Notes: generated by a model not told the origin, from the sequence alone. A stretch of DNA of 64,000 nucleotides from DATMQA01 sp035566895 (GCA_035566895.1 DATMQA010000162.1:27136-91135), one strand, 5' to 3'. Positions 25,383-35,800 are shown, counted from the stretch's first letter. A program made the numbers and translations.

Positions 25383-26642
25383 TCATGGTCCTCCCAATGC
25401 CGAACCCGTTCCGGCCCGGCGAACCGCCACCTGGTAACGCTCGTTCATCTGCTCCCCTTTTCGGTCCCACTCGTAATAGCGTAGAACCGACTCCCGCGCC
25501 GCTGGGCCCTGCTCGGCTACCGCCGCCCGGTTTTCGTTGTAGGAGCGGAACGCCACGGCCAAATCCGAAATCACCTTCGCTCGTGGGCCGAGCGGAACCT
25601 TTACTCCACAATTCTCACGCACGGCCACGGCCGGGCCGCCGCAATCCAAACAAACGACCGGCAACTCATTGAACATCGCCTCGATTACCGCGTACCCACC
25701 CGTGTCATGAAGGCTAGGAAAGACGAAAAGGTCGTAATTGGGATAAATCTTCAGCACGTCGTTCCGGGCCAGGCGGCCCGCAAAGCTGACGCGCTGCTGC
25801 AAACCCAATCTTGCGGTCAACCCTTTGAGCGCCTCGAGATAATTCCCGGTGCCGACCATGGTGAAGGTCGCGTCCGTGCCGGAGGCCTTCAGCGCTTCGA
25901 GTGCCAAATCGAGCCCTTTAAGGGTGATGATATTGCCGACGTAAAGAAGCTTGAGCGGACCTTCGGTGCGGCGATGCGGTTGCCGGGGCAACTCAGCCGT
26001 CCGTAACCCAATTGTGGGCATGACTTCGGCCTCAAAGCCGAGCTTGGCGAAGGCCTGTTGCATTTCGCGCGTCGTCGCCAGCAACAGGGTCGTGGCCCGC
26101 GCTCGCCTGGTCAGGACATGAATGCTCGTGGTTTGCAGGAAATTGTGCGCGTTGCGGATAACTTCGTGCAAGAGTGAACCGGGCTGGCTCCAGGGCAGGA
26201 GTGGCACTGGAATGGATTCGATGCCGCCGACCGGTCCCCAGATGGACGGAACGCCGTGTCCCCAAATCGTGGTGGGGTAGCGAAAGGCGGCAAACGTCAC
26301 GTGATGCATCAGGTCATAGTGGTGCGCCTGGTGCAAGCGCCCGACCATCGCCCGCGCCGAGCGTTGCCAAAGAACGTAATAACTCTTGGTCGCGTGGAAC
26401 TGCCGCTTGAAGCGCAGCAGGAGCGGACCGCGCTCATGATAGACAAATTGCGGGAGCGGTTGCTTGCCTTGCAGGGCGCCCAGCCCCGGTTCGATCGTGG
26501 GGCGATTGTTAGCCCGCGTGAGCACCGTCACGTCATGAAAGCGGGCCATTTGCAGCGCCCATTGCCAGCCCACCTCCGGCTCCGATCCTTTGCCCGGCTC
26601 GCAAGCATAAGCGGACATCAGGACTTTCAGACGTGTTGCCAT
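25383..26642 (-). CDS. GT4-family glycosyltransferase
   Basis: 419 residues with a GT-B fold. The N-terminal MSAYACEPGKGSEPEVGWQWA is the acceptor-side glycine-rich loop. LLYVGNIITLKGLDLAL begins the donor domain. FPSLHDTGGYAVIEAMFNELPVV contains the E-x7-E-type donor motif, with Asp-Thr-Gly-Gly-Tyr replacing the more usual E-G-F-G-L. This likely builds exopolysaccharide, O-antigen or glycolipid; donor and acceptor are not predictable. The ATG at 26642 gives the conserved start. It is convergent with the aldo/keto reductase. Confidence 0.85.
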   Translation of the reverse strand: MATRLKVLMSAYACEPGKGSEPEVGWQWALQMARFHDVTVLTRANNRPTIEPGLGALQGKQPLPQFVYHERGPLLLRFKRQFHATKSYYVLWQRSARAMVGRLHQAHHYDLMHHVTFAAFRYPTTIWGHGVPSIWGPVGGIESIPVPLLPWSQPGSLLHEVIRNAHNFLQTTSIHVLTRRARATTLLLATTREMQQAFAKLGFEAEVMPTIGLRTAELPRQPHRRTEGPLKLLYVGNIITLKGLDLALEALKASGTDATFTMVGTGNYLEALKGLTARLGLQQRVSFAGRLARNDVLKIYPNYDLFVFPSLHDTGGYAVIEAMFNELPVVCLDCGGPAVAVRENCGVKVPLGPRAKVISDLAVAFRSYNENRAAVAEQGPAARESVLRYYEWDRKGEQMNERYQVAVRRAGTGSALGGP

Positions 26643-26766
26643 CAGGTGCGGCGATGCTCAGGAATTTAAGCGGCCCGTGCAAGCCTGCGGTGGTCCTCAG
26701 CATGCCGCTGAATCTTGAGTTCGCTTGCTTCCGAGCTGGGTGCGCCGCATAGTATGGCGCATCGAT

Positions 26767-27078
26767 ATGAGAGCGAAGGCAAACGGAAACCACCGGCGAA
26801 TCGAGTTGGGGCGACATATCGTCTCCGACTCGAAGATTTGCGGTGGGCAGCCGACGTTCAAGGGCACTCGCATCATGGTGTGGATTGTCCTTGAACAACT
26901 GGAGGATGGCCTGACGTGGGATAAGATCGTGGCCGAGTGGGGCGGCAAGATAAGCGACGAGGCTATCGCCGAGGCAATCGCGATCGCAGGTTTGGTCGTA
27001 AAACACGAGCCGTTTCGAGGATTTCATGTTGGTGCTCGACGAAAACCTGCCCGCCAGTCAGCAGCAATTGCTGCGTGA
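26767..27078 (+). CDS. DUF433-family antitoxin
   Basis: 103 residues. The DUF433 block is RHIVSDSKICGGQPTFKGTR followed by a winged-helix-like VLEQLEDGLTWDKIVAEW and the closing ISDEAIAEAI. DUF433 proteins are the antitoxin partners of DUF5615 PIN-like toxins. The gene overlaps the toxin start by 53 bases, a typical coupled arrangement. Its last ~25 residues (FRGFHVGARRKPARQSAAIAA) lie in that overlap and are probably dispensable. The start is the ATG at 26767. Confidence 0.82.
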   Translation: MRAKANGNHRRIELGRHIVSDSKICGGQPTFKGTRIMVWIVLEQLEDGLTWDKIVAEWGGKISDEAIAEAIAIAGLVVKHEPFRGFHVGARRKPARQSAAIAA

Positions 27079-27418
27079 GTGGCGGATCCGCTTCCGCATG
27101 GTGGGCCTTGAGGTTGCCTCCTCCGGCACCCAGGATGAGAATTTGATTCCGGTCCTGCACCGGCTCCCTCGGCCGACCTTTTTCAGCTTGGATAAGGATT
27201 TTTATCGCCCGGATTGGTTACATCGCAGCTATTGTCTGATCTGGCTGGACGTTGGTAGCAGGCAGGCAGCGGAGTTCATTCGCCGTTTCCTGAGACATCG
27301 CGCTTTTGACACGCAAACCAAGCGCATGGGAACCGTAGTCCGTGTTCATCCGGCGGGCATCCACTTCTGGCGAACCCCGGGCGTCTCTCCACACTCGGTA
27401 TCCTGGCCCTCGAAATGA
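27026..27418 (+). CDS. DUF5615 PIN-like toxin
   Basis: 130 residues beginning MLVLDENLP, with the first PIN-domain acidic residues in LDEN, and a second acidic cluster in FFSLDKDFYRP. This is the Mut7-C/PIN-like signature of DUF5615 toxins, presumed RNases. It overlaps the antitoxin by 53 bases and its stop overlaps the start of the squalene/phytoene synthase (ATGA), so all three may be translated from one message. A short Pro/Ser tail follows the domain. Confidence 0.8.
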   Translation: MLVLDENLPASQQQLLREWRIRFRMVGLEVASSGTQDENLIPVLHRLPRPTFFSLDKDFYRPDWLHRSYCLIWLDVGSRQAAEFIRRFLRHRAFDTQTKRMGTVVRVHPAGIHFWRTPGVSPHSVSWPSK

Positions 27419-28407
27419 TTACGTCCGACCAACTGCTTACCACGCATCTGCGCGATGTCTCGCGCTCGTTTTATACCACGCTCCGCGTCCTGCCGTCTTC
27501 GATCCGTCCCCAAATCAGCCTTGCCTATCTGTTGGCCCGCACAACCGACACCATCGCCGATACCCAATTGGTTCCGCTGGACCTGCGCCTGGCCGCCTTG
27601 CAGCAACTGTGTGAACGCATCCAGGGCACGCGAACGGGCCCGCTCGATTTCGGCGACCTCGTCCGGCACCAGGGCTCTCCCGCCGAACGGCTGCTCCTGG
27701 AGAATTGTCAGGCCAGCCTGGCGCTGCTGGAGGGTTTTTCGCCGGCCGACATCACATTAATCCGCGAGGTCCTCACCACGATTACCAGTGGCCAGGAACT
27801 GGACCTGCGCCGGTTCGCCGGGGCCTCTCCCGAACAGATCAAGTCCCTGGAGAAAGATGCTGAGTTGGATGATTACACCTACCGTGTGGCCGGCTGCGTC
27901 GGCGAGTTCTGGACCCGGCTCTGCCGCGCGCACCTTTTTCCACAAGCATATCTAAAGGATTCCTGGCTGCTGGCCCAGAGCGTGAGATTTGGGAAAGGAT
28001 TGCAATTGGTCAATATCCTGCGTGATTTGCCGGCGGACCTCCGCCAGGGCCGCTGTTATCTTCCGACCGAGCGCCTGGCAAGCTGCGGTCTCAAACCCGA
28101 GGATCTGCTCCGGCCTGGAAACGAGCCGCGGCTGCGACCGGTCTATAATGACTATCTCACCAAGGCCGATTTCCACTTGCAGGCGGGTTGGGCCTATACC
28201 AACGCCTTGCCGCGCGGCATGCGCGTCCGGTTGGCCTGCGCCTGGCCTATTTTAATCGGCCAGGAAACGCTGAAGCTGCTGTGGGCAAACAACGTGCTTG
28301 ACCCTCAGCACCGCCTTAAAGTCCCCCGCAGCCGGATTAAGCGGTTAATGCTCCGCTCCGTCCTCCTTTACCCCTGGCAAGGGGCCTGGAGACGACTGGT
28401 TTCTTAA
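27415..28407 (+). CDS. Squalene/phytoene synthase-family head-to-head prenyl transferase
   Basis: 330 residues. Family members condense two molecules of farnesyl or geranylgeranyl diphosphate to squalene or phytoene. The two Asp-rich metal sites are ARTTDTIADTQ and NILRDLPADLRQGRCYLP. The N-terminal RSFYTTLRVLP and YLLARTTDTIADT read closer to bacterial squalene synthases than to CrtB, but the product cannot be fixed without a tree. It begins inside the stop codon of the toxin gene. No carotenoid or hopanoid cyclase genes lie nearby. Confidence 0.87.
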   Translation: MITSDQLLTTHLRDVSRSFYTTLRVLPSSIRPQISLAYLLARTTDTIADTQLVPLDLRLAALQQLCERIQGTRTGPLDFGDLVRHQGSPAERLLLENCQASLALLEGFSPADITLIREVLTTITSGQELDLRRFAGASPEQIKSLEKDAELDDYTYRVAGCVGEFWTRLCRAHLFPQAYLKDSWLLAQSVRFGKGLQLVNILRDLPADLRQGRCYLPTERLASCGLKPEDLLRPGNEPRLRPVYNDYLTKADFHLQAGWAYTNALPRGMRVRLACAWPILIGQETLKLLWANNVLDPQHRLKVPRSRIKRLMLRSVLLYPWQGAWRRLVS

Positions 28408-28476
28408 TCGTGCTGCGGGGTGGGCTCAGCTCCATTAATTATTGCATCCAAATCAATTTTGCCGTAAAAATAAGGT

Positions 28477-29370
28477 ATGCAGATTTCAAAACTTCTGTTG
28501 GTCCTTTGCGCGGCGGTTTGCGCCCTTTCCGTTCGCGGCGCAGACAATGAAGCCCAGGCAAAAGCGCGCGCAGCCCTGGAACAGAAACTCAATGAATTGC
28601 AGGGCCAGGCCCCGGCTCCTCCGCCGGCGGTGACGCCTTCACGCCCGGCAACTAAACCGAAGGCCCCGGACAAAATCGCCGAGCCGAAGCCCCAGAAAAT
28701 GCAGGAGATCCACGTGCAGCCCCCGCCTGCCAGACCACAGCCGCCGGCAGCAATCCGTCCCGCTGTGATTCCGCCGGCCGCTCCGCCGGTTCCTGCGCCT
28801 GCTCCGGTCGTTCAACCGGCGCCCACGCCGGTCGCGCCTCCGGTCCAGACAGAAGTCACGGTCCCGACGCCGACGCCCCCACCTGTCGTCAAGCCAGCGC
28901 CCGTGCTGGAGATGCAGCCCGCTCCGGCGCCCGCGGTTCAACCCGCCCGCATTATTACGCCTCCTGGGGTCGATTCAGATGCCATCGCCAAAGCCCGTCA
29001 AGCGGTTCGTGAAAAGATGCAGCAGGTCATTGCCCAAACCCCACCGGAACCAGCCGCACCCGTCGTTCCGCCAAGAATGGAGACGCCCAAAGTGACGAGG
29101 CCCGAGCAGGCTCAGCCAAGAGTGGAGCAGCCCGCGCCCGCCCCACCGGTAGCCGTGATTGCGCCCCCGCCGCCCCCCGCTCCGACCTACAAGCCGCCGA
29201 AACCCAAGTTGGAGCCAACGTCGACTTTTCCGCCGATCCCGGGTCCGGACTTGCCCATCTCCGCAGATAAAGACCAGCGTCTGAAGGAATTACTGCGTAA
29301 ATACAGGGCCGACGAAATTAGCCCCGAGGAATATCACTCCCAGCGGGCCAAAGTCCTGGCCGGGCCCTGA
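28477..29370 (+). CDS. Exported proline-rich protein with a SHOCT-like C-terminus
   Basis: 297 residues: a clear signal peptide (KLLLVLCAAVCALSVRG), then two short helical repeats (AKARAALEQKLNELQG near residue 27 and AKARQAVREKMQQVIAQ near 170). These are separated and followed by long Pro/Ala/Val-rich stretches of PAP, PVV and APP character. The C-terminal KDQRLKELLRKYRADEISPEEYHSQRAKVL is SHOCT-like (short helical end domain, L-x-x-L-Y-x-x-G-x-I-x-x-E-E-Y-x-x-x-K). Such Pro/Ala linkers often span the periplasm or peptidoglycan. It is unclassified, so the function is unknown. Confidence 0.75.
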   Translation: MQISKLLLVLCAAVCALSVRGADNEAQAKARAALEQKLNELQGQAPAPPPAVTPSRPATKPKAPDKIAEPKPQKMQEIHVQPPPARPQPPAAIRPAVIPPAAPPVPAPAPVVQPAPTPVAPPVQTEVTVPTPTPPPVVKPAPVLEMQPAPAPAVQPARIITPPGVDSDAIAKARQAVREKMQQVIAQTPPEPAAPVVPPRMETPKVTRPEQAQPRVEQPAPAPPVAVIAPPPPPAPTYKPPKPKLEPTSTFPPIPGPDLPISADKDQRLKELLRKYRADEISPEEYHSQRAKVLAGP

Positions 29371-29380
29371 GCGGTGGACC

Positions 29381-29550
29381 GATGGGTTAGTGGATTAATG
29401 GATTAATGGATTAATGAAGGCGGGACTGGCGTAGTGGATGGGTCCGAGGGCAAACGAAGCACTAAGCTCCGCCTCTCCGAGCCATCAATCCAATAATCCA
29501 ATAATCCACTCATCCACTCATCCACTCATCCATCAATCCATTTATCCGTT
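29381..29550. repeat. Mirrored GGATTAATGGATTAATG word array
   Basis: Left arm: TGGATTAATGGATTAATG words (29391-29417). Right arm: CCATCAATCCAATAATCC and CACTCATCCACTCATCC words (29482-29550). The right arm is the reverse complement in kind, not base for base. It fills the gap before lysA. Confidence 0.65.
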
Positions 29551-29559
29551 TCCGTTTCC

Positions 29560-30858
29560 ATGCACGATTTTCGTTACGTCCGCGGAAGGCTCTACTGCGA
29601 AGGGGTCGCGCTCGAAGCGCTCGTCCGCCGCTTCGGCACGCCTCTCTACGTCTATTCGCAGCATACGCTAACTCAACATTTCCAGGAACTGGACCGGGCC
29701 ATGGCGCCGGTGGAGCACCTGGTGTGCTTTGCGGTCAAATCCAACACCAATCTCTCGGTGCTGCGGACCCTGGCCGGCCTGGGGAGCGGCTTCGACATTG
29801 TGAGCGCCGGCGAACTCCGGCGGGTGATGGCCGCCGGAGGCGACGCCCGTAAATGTGTCTTTGCCGGCGTTGGCAAAACGGCAGCCGAAATCGATTTCGC
29901 CCTCAAGCAGCGTGCGTATTGCTTCACCGCCGAAAGCGAGCCGGAGCTGGAGCGGATCAACCGCATCGCGGCGCGCCGGAAGCAAGTCGCGCCGGTGGCG
30001 GTGCGCGTCAACCCGGATGTTGAGGCGCACACGCACAAAAAAATCACGACGGGCACTTACGAAAACAAATTCGGAATCGCTTTCGAAAAAATTGAGGGCG
30101 TGTATGCCCGCGCCGCCAAACTGAAGCACCTGCGCCTGCGCGGGCTGCACATGCACATCGGTTCGCAAATTACGGAAACAGCGCCGTTCGAGCAGGCCGT
30201 GCGTAAGGTGGCGCCCCTGGTGGCGCGATTGAAAGCGAAGCACGGATTGGAGTTTTTCAGCATCGGCGGGGGCCTGGGGATCGTTTACGAGCCGGCTCTG
30301 GCCAGCGGCACGGAGGCCTGGTGGCAATCTTCCGCTGCCCGAAATATCCTCACCCCGAAAAAATACGCTGCCCGGCTGGTGCCCCTGCTAAAGTCGCTCG
30401 GTTTGCGCATCCTCATGGAACCGGGGCGCTTCATCTCGGGAAATGCCGGCGTCCTGCTCACTCGCATTGAATACGTCAAGCGCACCGGGTCGAAGAACTT
30501 TCTCATTGTTGATGCTGCGATGAACGACCTCATCCGGCCGGCCTTTTACGAGGCTTACCACGAAATCGTGCCCCTCACCCACCGCAACGGCGCGCTGGTC
30601 AAATCCGATGTAGTCGGCCCGATCTGCGAGTCCGGCGATTTCTTCAGCCACGACCGTCCGCTGCCGCGGTTGGGGGAGGGCGATGTTCTGGCCCTGATGA
30701 GCGCCGGCGCCTACGGCTCGGTCATGAGCAGCAACTATAATACCCGCGCCCTGGTTGCCGAGGTCCTGGTCAACGGCAAACAGGCGGCGCTCGTCCGCCA
30801 ACGCCAGCCACTCGAAGAGATTTGGCGTGGTGAGAAACTCGCCTCCTGGTTGAAATAG
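29560..30858 (+). CDS. lysA: Diaminopimelate decarboxylase
   Basis: Decarboxylates meso-diaminopimelate to L-lysine, a PLP enzyme of cell-wall and lysine metabolism. 432 residues, normal length. CFAVKSNTNL holds the PLP Lys; GSGFDIVSAGEL, THKKITTGTYENKFG, HMHIGSQI, FSIGGGLGI and EPGRFISGNAG follow. The catalytic Cys is in GPICESGDFF, and the closing YGSVMSSNYNTR also matches. It is 85 bases upstream of the GH13 gene on the same strand. The start directly follows the CCATTTATCC word array. Confidence 0.95.
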   Translation: MHDFRYVRGRLYCEGVALEALVRRFGTPLYVYSQHTLTQHFQELDRAMAPVEHLVCFAVKSNTNLSVLRTLAGLGSGFDIVSAGELRRVMAAGGDARKCVFAGVGKTAAEIDFALKQRAYCFTAESEPELERINRIAARRKQVAPVAVRVNPDVEAHTHKKITTGTYENKFGIAFEKIEGVYARAAKLKHLRLRGLHMHIGSQITETAPFEQAVRKVAPLVARLKAKHGLEFFSIGGGLGIVYEPALASGTEAWWQSSAARNILTPKKYAARLVPLLKSLGLRILMEPGRFISGNAGVLLTRIEYVKRTGSKNFLIVDAAMNDLIRPAFYEAYHEIVPLTHRNGALVKSDVVGPICESGDFFSHDRPLPRLGEGDVLALMSAGAYGSVMSSNYNTRALVAEVLVNGKQAALVRQRQPLEEIWRGEKLASWLK

Positions 30859-30943
30859 AAGTCTTGGAGGATCAACCCCCCTTAAAGATCGTCTGGCACT
30901 CTGGCCCAACCCGTGCATTGTTAATAGAGAATGATGCTGAGCT

Positions 30944-32218
30944 ATGCTCCTGTATAATCTGTTTCCGTTACTCGCCGGCCCGATGTCGGAATGGCGGCCG
31001 CATTTTGCGCGGGCGGCCGGGATGGGTTTCGACTGGGTTTTCATCAATCCGATCCAGAGGCTGGGCGCCTCGGGCAGTCTTTACTCGATTGCGGATTATT
31101 TCCAGATCAACACCGTGCTGCTGACGCCCGCCAGCGCCACGCCGCCGGATGAACAGGTCAAGCAGATGACCCGCGAGGCCCGGGCCGCCGGGTTGAAGGT
31201 GATGCTCGACCTGGTGATCAACCACTGCGCGCTGGACTCGCCGCTGACCCGCGAGCATCCCGAATGGTTTGTGCGCGAGCGGGACGGGCGCATCGCCAAA
31301 TCCTCCTGTATGCACAAGGGCGAGAAGGTAGTCTGGCACGACTTGGCTCGGTTCGACCATCGCCACACGCGGGACCCGGAAGGCCTTTACCGCTTCTGCC
31401 TCTCGGTCGTGAAACACCTGCTCGAACTGGGCTTCGACGGCTTCCGCTGCGATGCGGCCTACCAGGTGGCGCCGGCGTTCTGGCGCCGGCTGATTCGCGA
31501 GGTCAGGGCGCAACATCCCAAAATTTGTTTTGTGGCCGAGACCCTCGGTTGCACCGCCGACCAAACCAAGGAGACCGCGCGCGCCGGTTTTGATTACGTC
31601 TTCAACAGCTCGAAATGGTGGAACCTGAGCGATTGGTGGCTGATCGAGCAGTACAACCTGGTGCGCGAAGCGGCCGCCTCGATCAGCTTTCCCGAGAGCC
31701 ACGACACGCCGCGGCTTTACGAGGAAGCCCAGGGCAACATCAACGTGCTCAAACAGCGTTACCTGTTCGCGGCGCTGTTTTCCGCCGGCGTTATGATCCC
31801 GATGGGCTTCGAATACGCGCTGCGCAAGCCCTTGCACGTGATTCATACCACGCCCGCTGACTGGCAAACCGACGGCGTCGACCTGACCGGCTACATTGCC
31901 AAGGTCAACGAAATCAAACGAAACCATGCCGTCTTCTGCGACGAAAACCCCACCACCATCCTCCACTGTCATAACCCCAACATCCTTCTTTTGTGGAAGG
32001 CGGCCACCGGGCAAAAGAAGGACGAGGCGCTGCTCATCCTCAACAAAGACCCCTGGCACCACCAGGAATTCCACACCGAAAATTTCCGCCACTTCGTTCA
32101 AGCCGGCGCCCCGCTGAAGGATGTTTCGCCCGAATACCCGCTGGAGTACATCCACGAGCCTTTCCATTACGGCCTGCGCCCGGGCCAGGGCATCGTGCTG
32201 GTGACGAGCCGAAAATAA
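30944..32218 (+). CDS. GH13 (alpha-amylase superfamily) glycoside hydrolase or glucanotransferase
   Basis: 424 residues forming a near-complete catalytic barrel. DLVINHCALDS (conserved DxxxNH), GFDGFRCDAAYQV (nucleophile Asp), ICFVAETLG (acid/base Glu) and ISFPESHDTPRL (transition-state HD) are all present. The first strand begins at once (MLLYNLFPLLAGPMSEW), so there is no separate N-terminal carbohydrate domain and no signal peptide; it is cytoplasmic. The C-terminal ~60 residues form the usual beta domain. The ESHDT box and short N-terminus recall maltosyltransferase-like enzymes (GlgE group), but specificity is not determined. Confidence 0.85.
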   Translation: MLLYNLFPLLAGPMSEWRPHFARAAGMGFDWVFINPIQRLGASGSLYSIADYFQINTVLLTPASATPPDEQVKQMTREARAAGLKVMLDLVINHCALDSPLTREHPEWFVRERDGRIAKSSCMHKGEKVVWHDLARFDHRHTRDPEGLYRFCLSVVKHLLELGFDGFRCDAAYQVAPAFWRRLIREVRAQHPKICFVAETLGCTADQTKETARAGFDYVFNSSKWWNLSDWWLIEQYNLVREAAASISFPESHDTPRLYEEAQGNINVLKQRYLFAALFSAGVMIPMGFEYALRKPLHVIHTTPADWQTDGVDLTGYIAKVNEIKRNHAVFCDENPTTILHCHNPNILLLWKAATGQKKDEALLILNKDPWHHQEFHTENFRHFVQAGAPLKDVSPEYPLEYIHEPFHYGLRPGQGIVLVTSRK

Positions 32219-32325
32219 GCGGAGCGGGGGATGGGGAGGGTGCTGGAGCGTTTCGTCGTTTTGCCGAAATGGAAGAAGTGGATTCTGGTTGCGCTTCCGG
32301 GCAAAAACTTTCGAAAATAGAAGCC

Positions 32326-32820
32326 ATGCAACCCGAAGCTCCCATTACAGCCATCGCACATGTAATCCAGCTTGCGATTGCCCCGGTGTTTTTGATTTCG
32401 GGCGTTGCCACATTGCTCAGCGTGTTGACCAACCGGCTCGGCCGCATCGTTGACCGAGCCCGCATAGTCGAAGCTAAATTCGATTTCCGCGATGAAACTC
32501 AGAGAGTGGCGGCGTCTGAGGAACTCCTGCGCCTTTCAACGCGGGCGCGGCTGGTGAACTTTTCCATCAGCTTTTGCACGATTTCTGCTCTGTTAATTTG
32601 CATCACGATCGCGGCCCTATTTACGGGAACTTTTCTTCTCGTTAACTTATCCAAACTCATTACGGTGCTGTTTATCGCGGCGATGTTCTCGCTCTTTCTG
32701 GCATTGATATCCTTTCTGCGGGAGGTAATCACGGCGACGCGTGCTTTGCGTATCTCCTCGAGCCCGCCCACTCCGGGCAAGAGTTCCGCGAAGGAGCGTC
32801 CGCCCTTGGTAGAAGAGTGA
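32326..32820 (+). CDS. DUF2721 integral membrane protein
   Basis: 164 residues from the ATG at 32326 (an in-frame ATG at 32269 is also possible). Three hydrophobic helices are visible: APVFLISGVATLLSVL, FSISFCTISALLICITIAAL and KLITVLFIAAMFSLFLALISFL. The conserved NRLGRIVDRAR motif follows the first and is the DUF2721 signature. The family is of unknown function. The Ser/Pro tail is short and disordered. It follows the GH13 stop by 107 bases. Confidence 0.8.
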   Translation: MQPEAPITAIAHVIQLAIAPVFLISGVATLLSVLTNRLGRIVDRARIVEAKFDFRDETQRVAASEELLRLSTRARLVNFSISFCTISALLICITIAALFTGTFLLVNLSKLITVLFIAAMFSLFLALISFLREVITATRALRISSSPPTPGKSSAKERPPLVEE

Positions 32821-32891
32821 CGCCCAAGCAGAAGGCGCAGTGAAGGTAGTGGAGCTCATCGGAGTTTCGGGGCGGAGGACGCAAAAATAGC

Positions 32892-35800
32892 TTGATTTTG
32901 CGCATCAGCACGGTACCATGGCGCCTGATTCCCGTGAAGGTGTCTGAGAAGCATGATACGGCCGCTTTGCGTCCGCCTGCATACCGCCAAGGGCTGCTAA
33001 TCTGCGGCCTTGTCCTTTGGGCGAATACCGCCGTTTTCGCCGGAGCATCGGGAAGGCTCGACCAAGGGGCGAACGGCCCGACCGCCGCTCCGACCAGTCC
33101 GATCAATTGGTTGAACGGGAACCTGACCACCAATAATTGCCATTATGTCGAGGGCCAGTCAGTCCCGTGCCGTCTGGTTCTGACCGGGCTGACCGGCGGA
33201 CCACACGTCGGCGTGATCGAATGGGACATTGTCAACAGCGGCAAGGACGCCTTCGATTATATCACGCATTATAACCGCATCGCGCAGTTGGTTGATCCGT
33301 TGTCAGGGCTTACCGATTCCTTCACCGCGCCGAGCACGGTGCCCATTCCGGTTCCGATCCCCACTTTGACCGTGAATGGCTTACCGCAACCGCAGACGAG
33401 TTTCGGCGCGTTGTCGGCCGGCGAAAACCTGATGACGATTTACAACGGCACCATCACCGCGTTGACCTATATCACAAACGGTCAAGGCAACCTCGGCGAC
33501 CTGGGGGCCACCCAGTCGCCGGTGGACCTGCAAATCGAATTTGACACGACCAACTCGACGGTGGTTTTGGCTTGGGGCGGACACCTGGCTGCCCGATTGT
33601 ATTGGGGGGCGGGCCATTCGGCGGGCGGTGCGCCTGGAGCGCCGTACCACATGCGTTTCACTGCGCTGGACGGCGCTGCCACAAGCCAGGACCTTTCCGT
33701 GGATGGGCCTGCGGTTTGTGTTCCGCCCACCAACTCCCTGGCCGGGCCTAACGCGGTTTGTGGCGGAACCACCAACACCTATAGCGATACGAGCGACGGC
33801 GCTGCTTTCGTGTGGTCCCTGGTTGGTAACGGCACGCTCCTGGCTCCGGCGACTAATTCGACGGTCACGGTGCTGGCGGGCGCTGCCGGGTCTTATACCC
33901 TCACCGTCACGGCGACCGCTTCCGGCCTCGCCGGCGCCTGCGCCAGCACCGCCTCGCAGACCGTCACGGTGAATCCGTTGCCGGCCTGTGCCATTAGCGG
34001 ACCGTCCCCCGTTTGCCCGTTGTCGCTCAGCAACGTCTATAGTGGGCCCGCCGGAATGGCCAGCTATGCGTGGGCCATCAGCGGCTACGGCTCGCTGGTT
34101 GGTCCCACCAACACCCCTACCGTCAGCGTCACGGCCGCCGGCCTGTGCGGACAGAACTTCACGCTGGCTCTGCAGCTCACCGACACCAACGGCTGCGCCA
34201 GCGCCTGCAGCCTGGACGTCCCGGTAAATAACGGTTCCACGCCGCCGACGTTCGTGATGTTCCCGGCCGATGCGGTTGTGGAATGTCCGAACAGCACCCT
34301 GCCCACTGCCACCGGCCAGCCTACGGCCACCGACACTTGCAGCACCGCGTCGATTGCCTTTGCCGATACGACGACCAGCGGGCTGTGTTCAAACCAGGTG
34401 GTCCGCACTATAACGCGTGCCTGGACGGCCACCGATGCTTGTGGCAACAGTGTTACCCAGAGCCAGGTCATCACGGTCAAAGACACGACGCCGCCGACGT
34501 TCGTGATGTTCCCAGCCGATGCGGTTGTGGAATGTCCGAACAGCACCCTGCCCACTGCCACTGGCCAACCCACCGCCACTGACACTTGCAGCACCGCGTC
34601 GATTACCTTTGCCGATACGACGACTAGCGGGCTGTGTTCAAACCAGATGGTCCGCACCATAACGCGCGCCTGGACGGCCACCGATGCTTGTGGCAACAGT
34701 GTTACCCAGAGCCAGGTCATCACGGTCAAGGACACGACACCGCCGACGTTCGTGACGTTCCCGGCCGATGCTGTCGTTGAGTGTCCGAACAGCACCCTGC
34801 CCACTGCCACCGGCCAACCCACCGCCACTGACACTTGCAGCACCGCGTCGATTACCTTTGCCGATACCACGACCAGCGGGCTGTGTTCAAACCAGGTAGT
34901 CCGCACCATCACGCGCGCCTGGACGGCTACCGATGCTTGTGGCAATAGTGTTACCCAGAGCCAGGTCATCACGGTGAAGGACACCACGGCCCCGCAAATT
35001 ATTTGTCAGACCAATATCATCGCCGCTGAAGCTCCGCGGGATTCCGGCGGCGCAGCAGTCAGCTTTCCGCCCGCGCTGGCTAGCGACACTTGTGACCCCA
35101 ACCCGCTGGTTTTCAGCTTCCCGGCGGCCGGCTCGGTCTTCCCGAATGGCTCGAACACGGTGACGTGCGTGGCGATGGATGCTTGCGGCAATACCAATTC
35201 CTGCACGTTCGACGTGCGGGTGATTCCGTATCGGTTGTTCGTCACCAACACGCTCGACTCGGGCCCCGGCAGTTTGCGCCAGGCCTTGTTGGACGCCAAC
35301 GATTCGCCCGACCAGAACCTGGTGCTGTTCAAGCTGCCGGGCGCCGGGCCTTTCACGATTCAGCCGCTAACGCCTCTGCCGGAAATCACCAGTCCGATCA
35401 TCATTGACGGCTGGTCGCAATCAGGTTCCAACATGCCGCCGACGGTCGCCCTGGACGGCGGCGGGGCGAGCAATACCATCGATGGGCTGGTGCTCGTATG
35501 TTCCAGCAACACCGTGCGCGGCCTGGTTTTCAGCCGGTTCGGGACGGCCATTCGGTTGTTGTCGAACGGTTATAACATTATCCAGGGGAATTTCATCGGG
35601 GTCGATTTCACGGGAACCAACCAGGCGGCCAACACCGGCGACGGCCTTTATGTGAGTTCGCCGGGCAACTTCATTGGCGGCACGACGCCCGGAGTTGCCA
35701 ACGTGCTTGGGGGCAACGCCGGCAACGGCATCCAAATAGCGACCTCCGCGGCCATCAGTAATTCGGTCCAGGGCAACTTCATCGGGATCGCGGCAGACGG

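Noticed and set aside
34085..34987. A minus-strand frame with three repeats of its own
   Set aside because: It is the mirror of the 249-bp coding repeats; the plus strand carries a signal peptide, Cys-containing domains and continuity with the rest of the gene.
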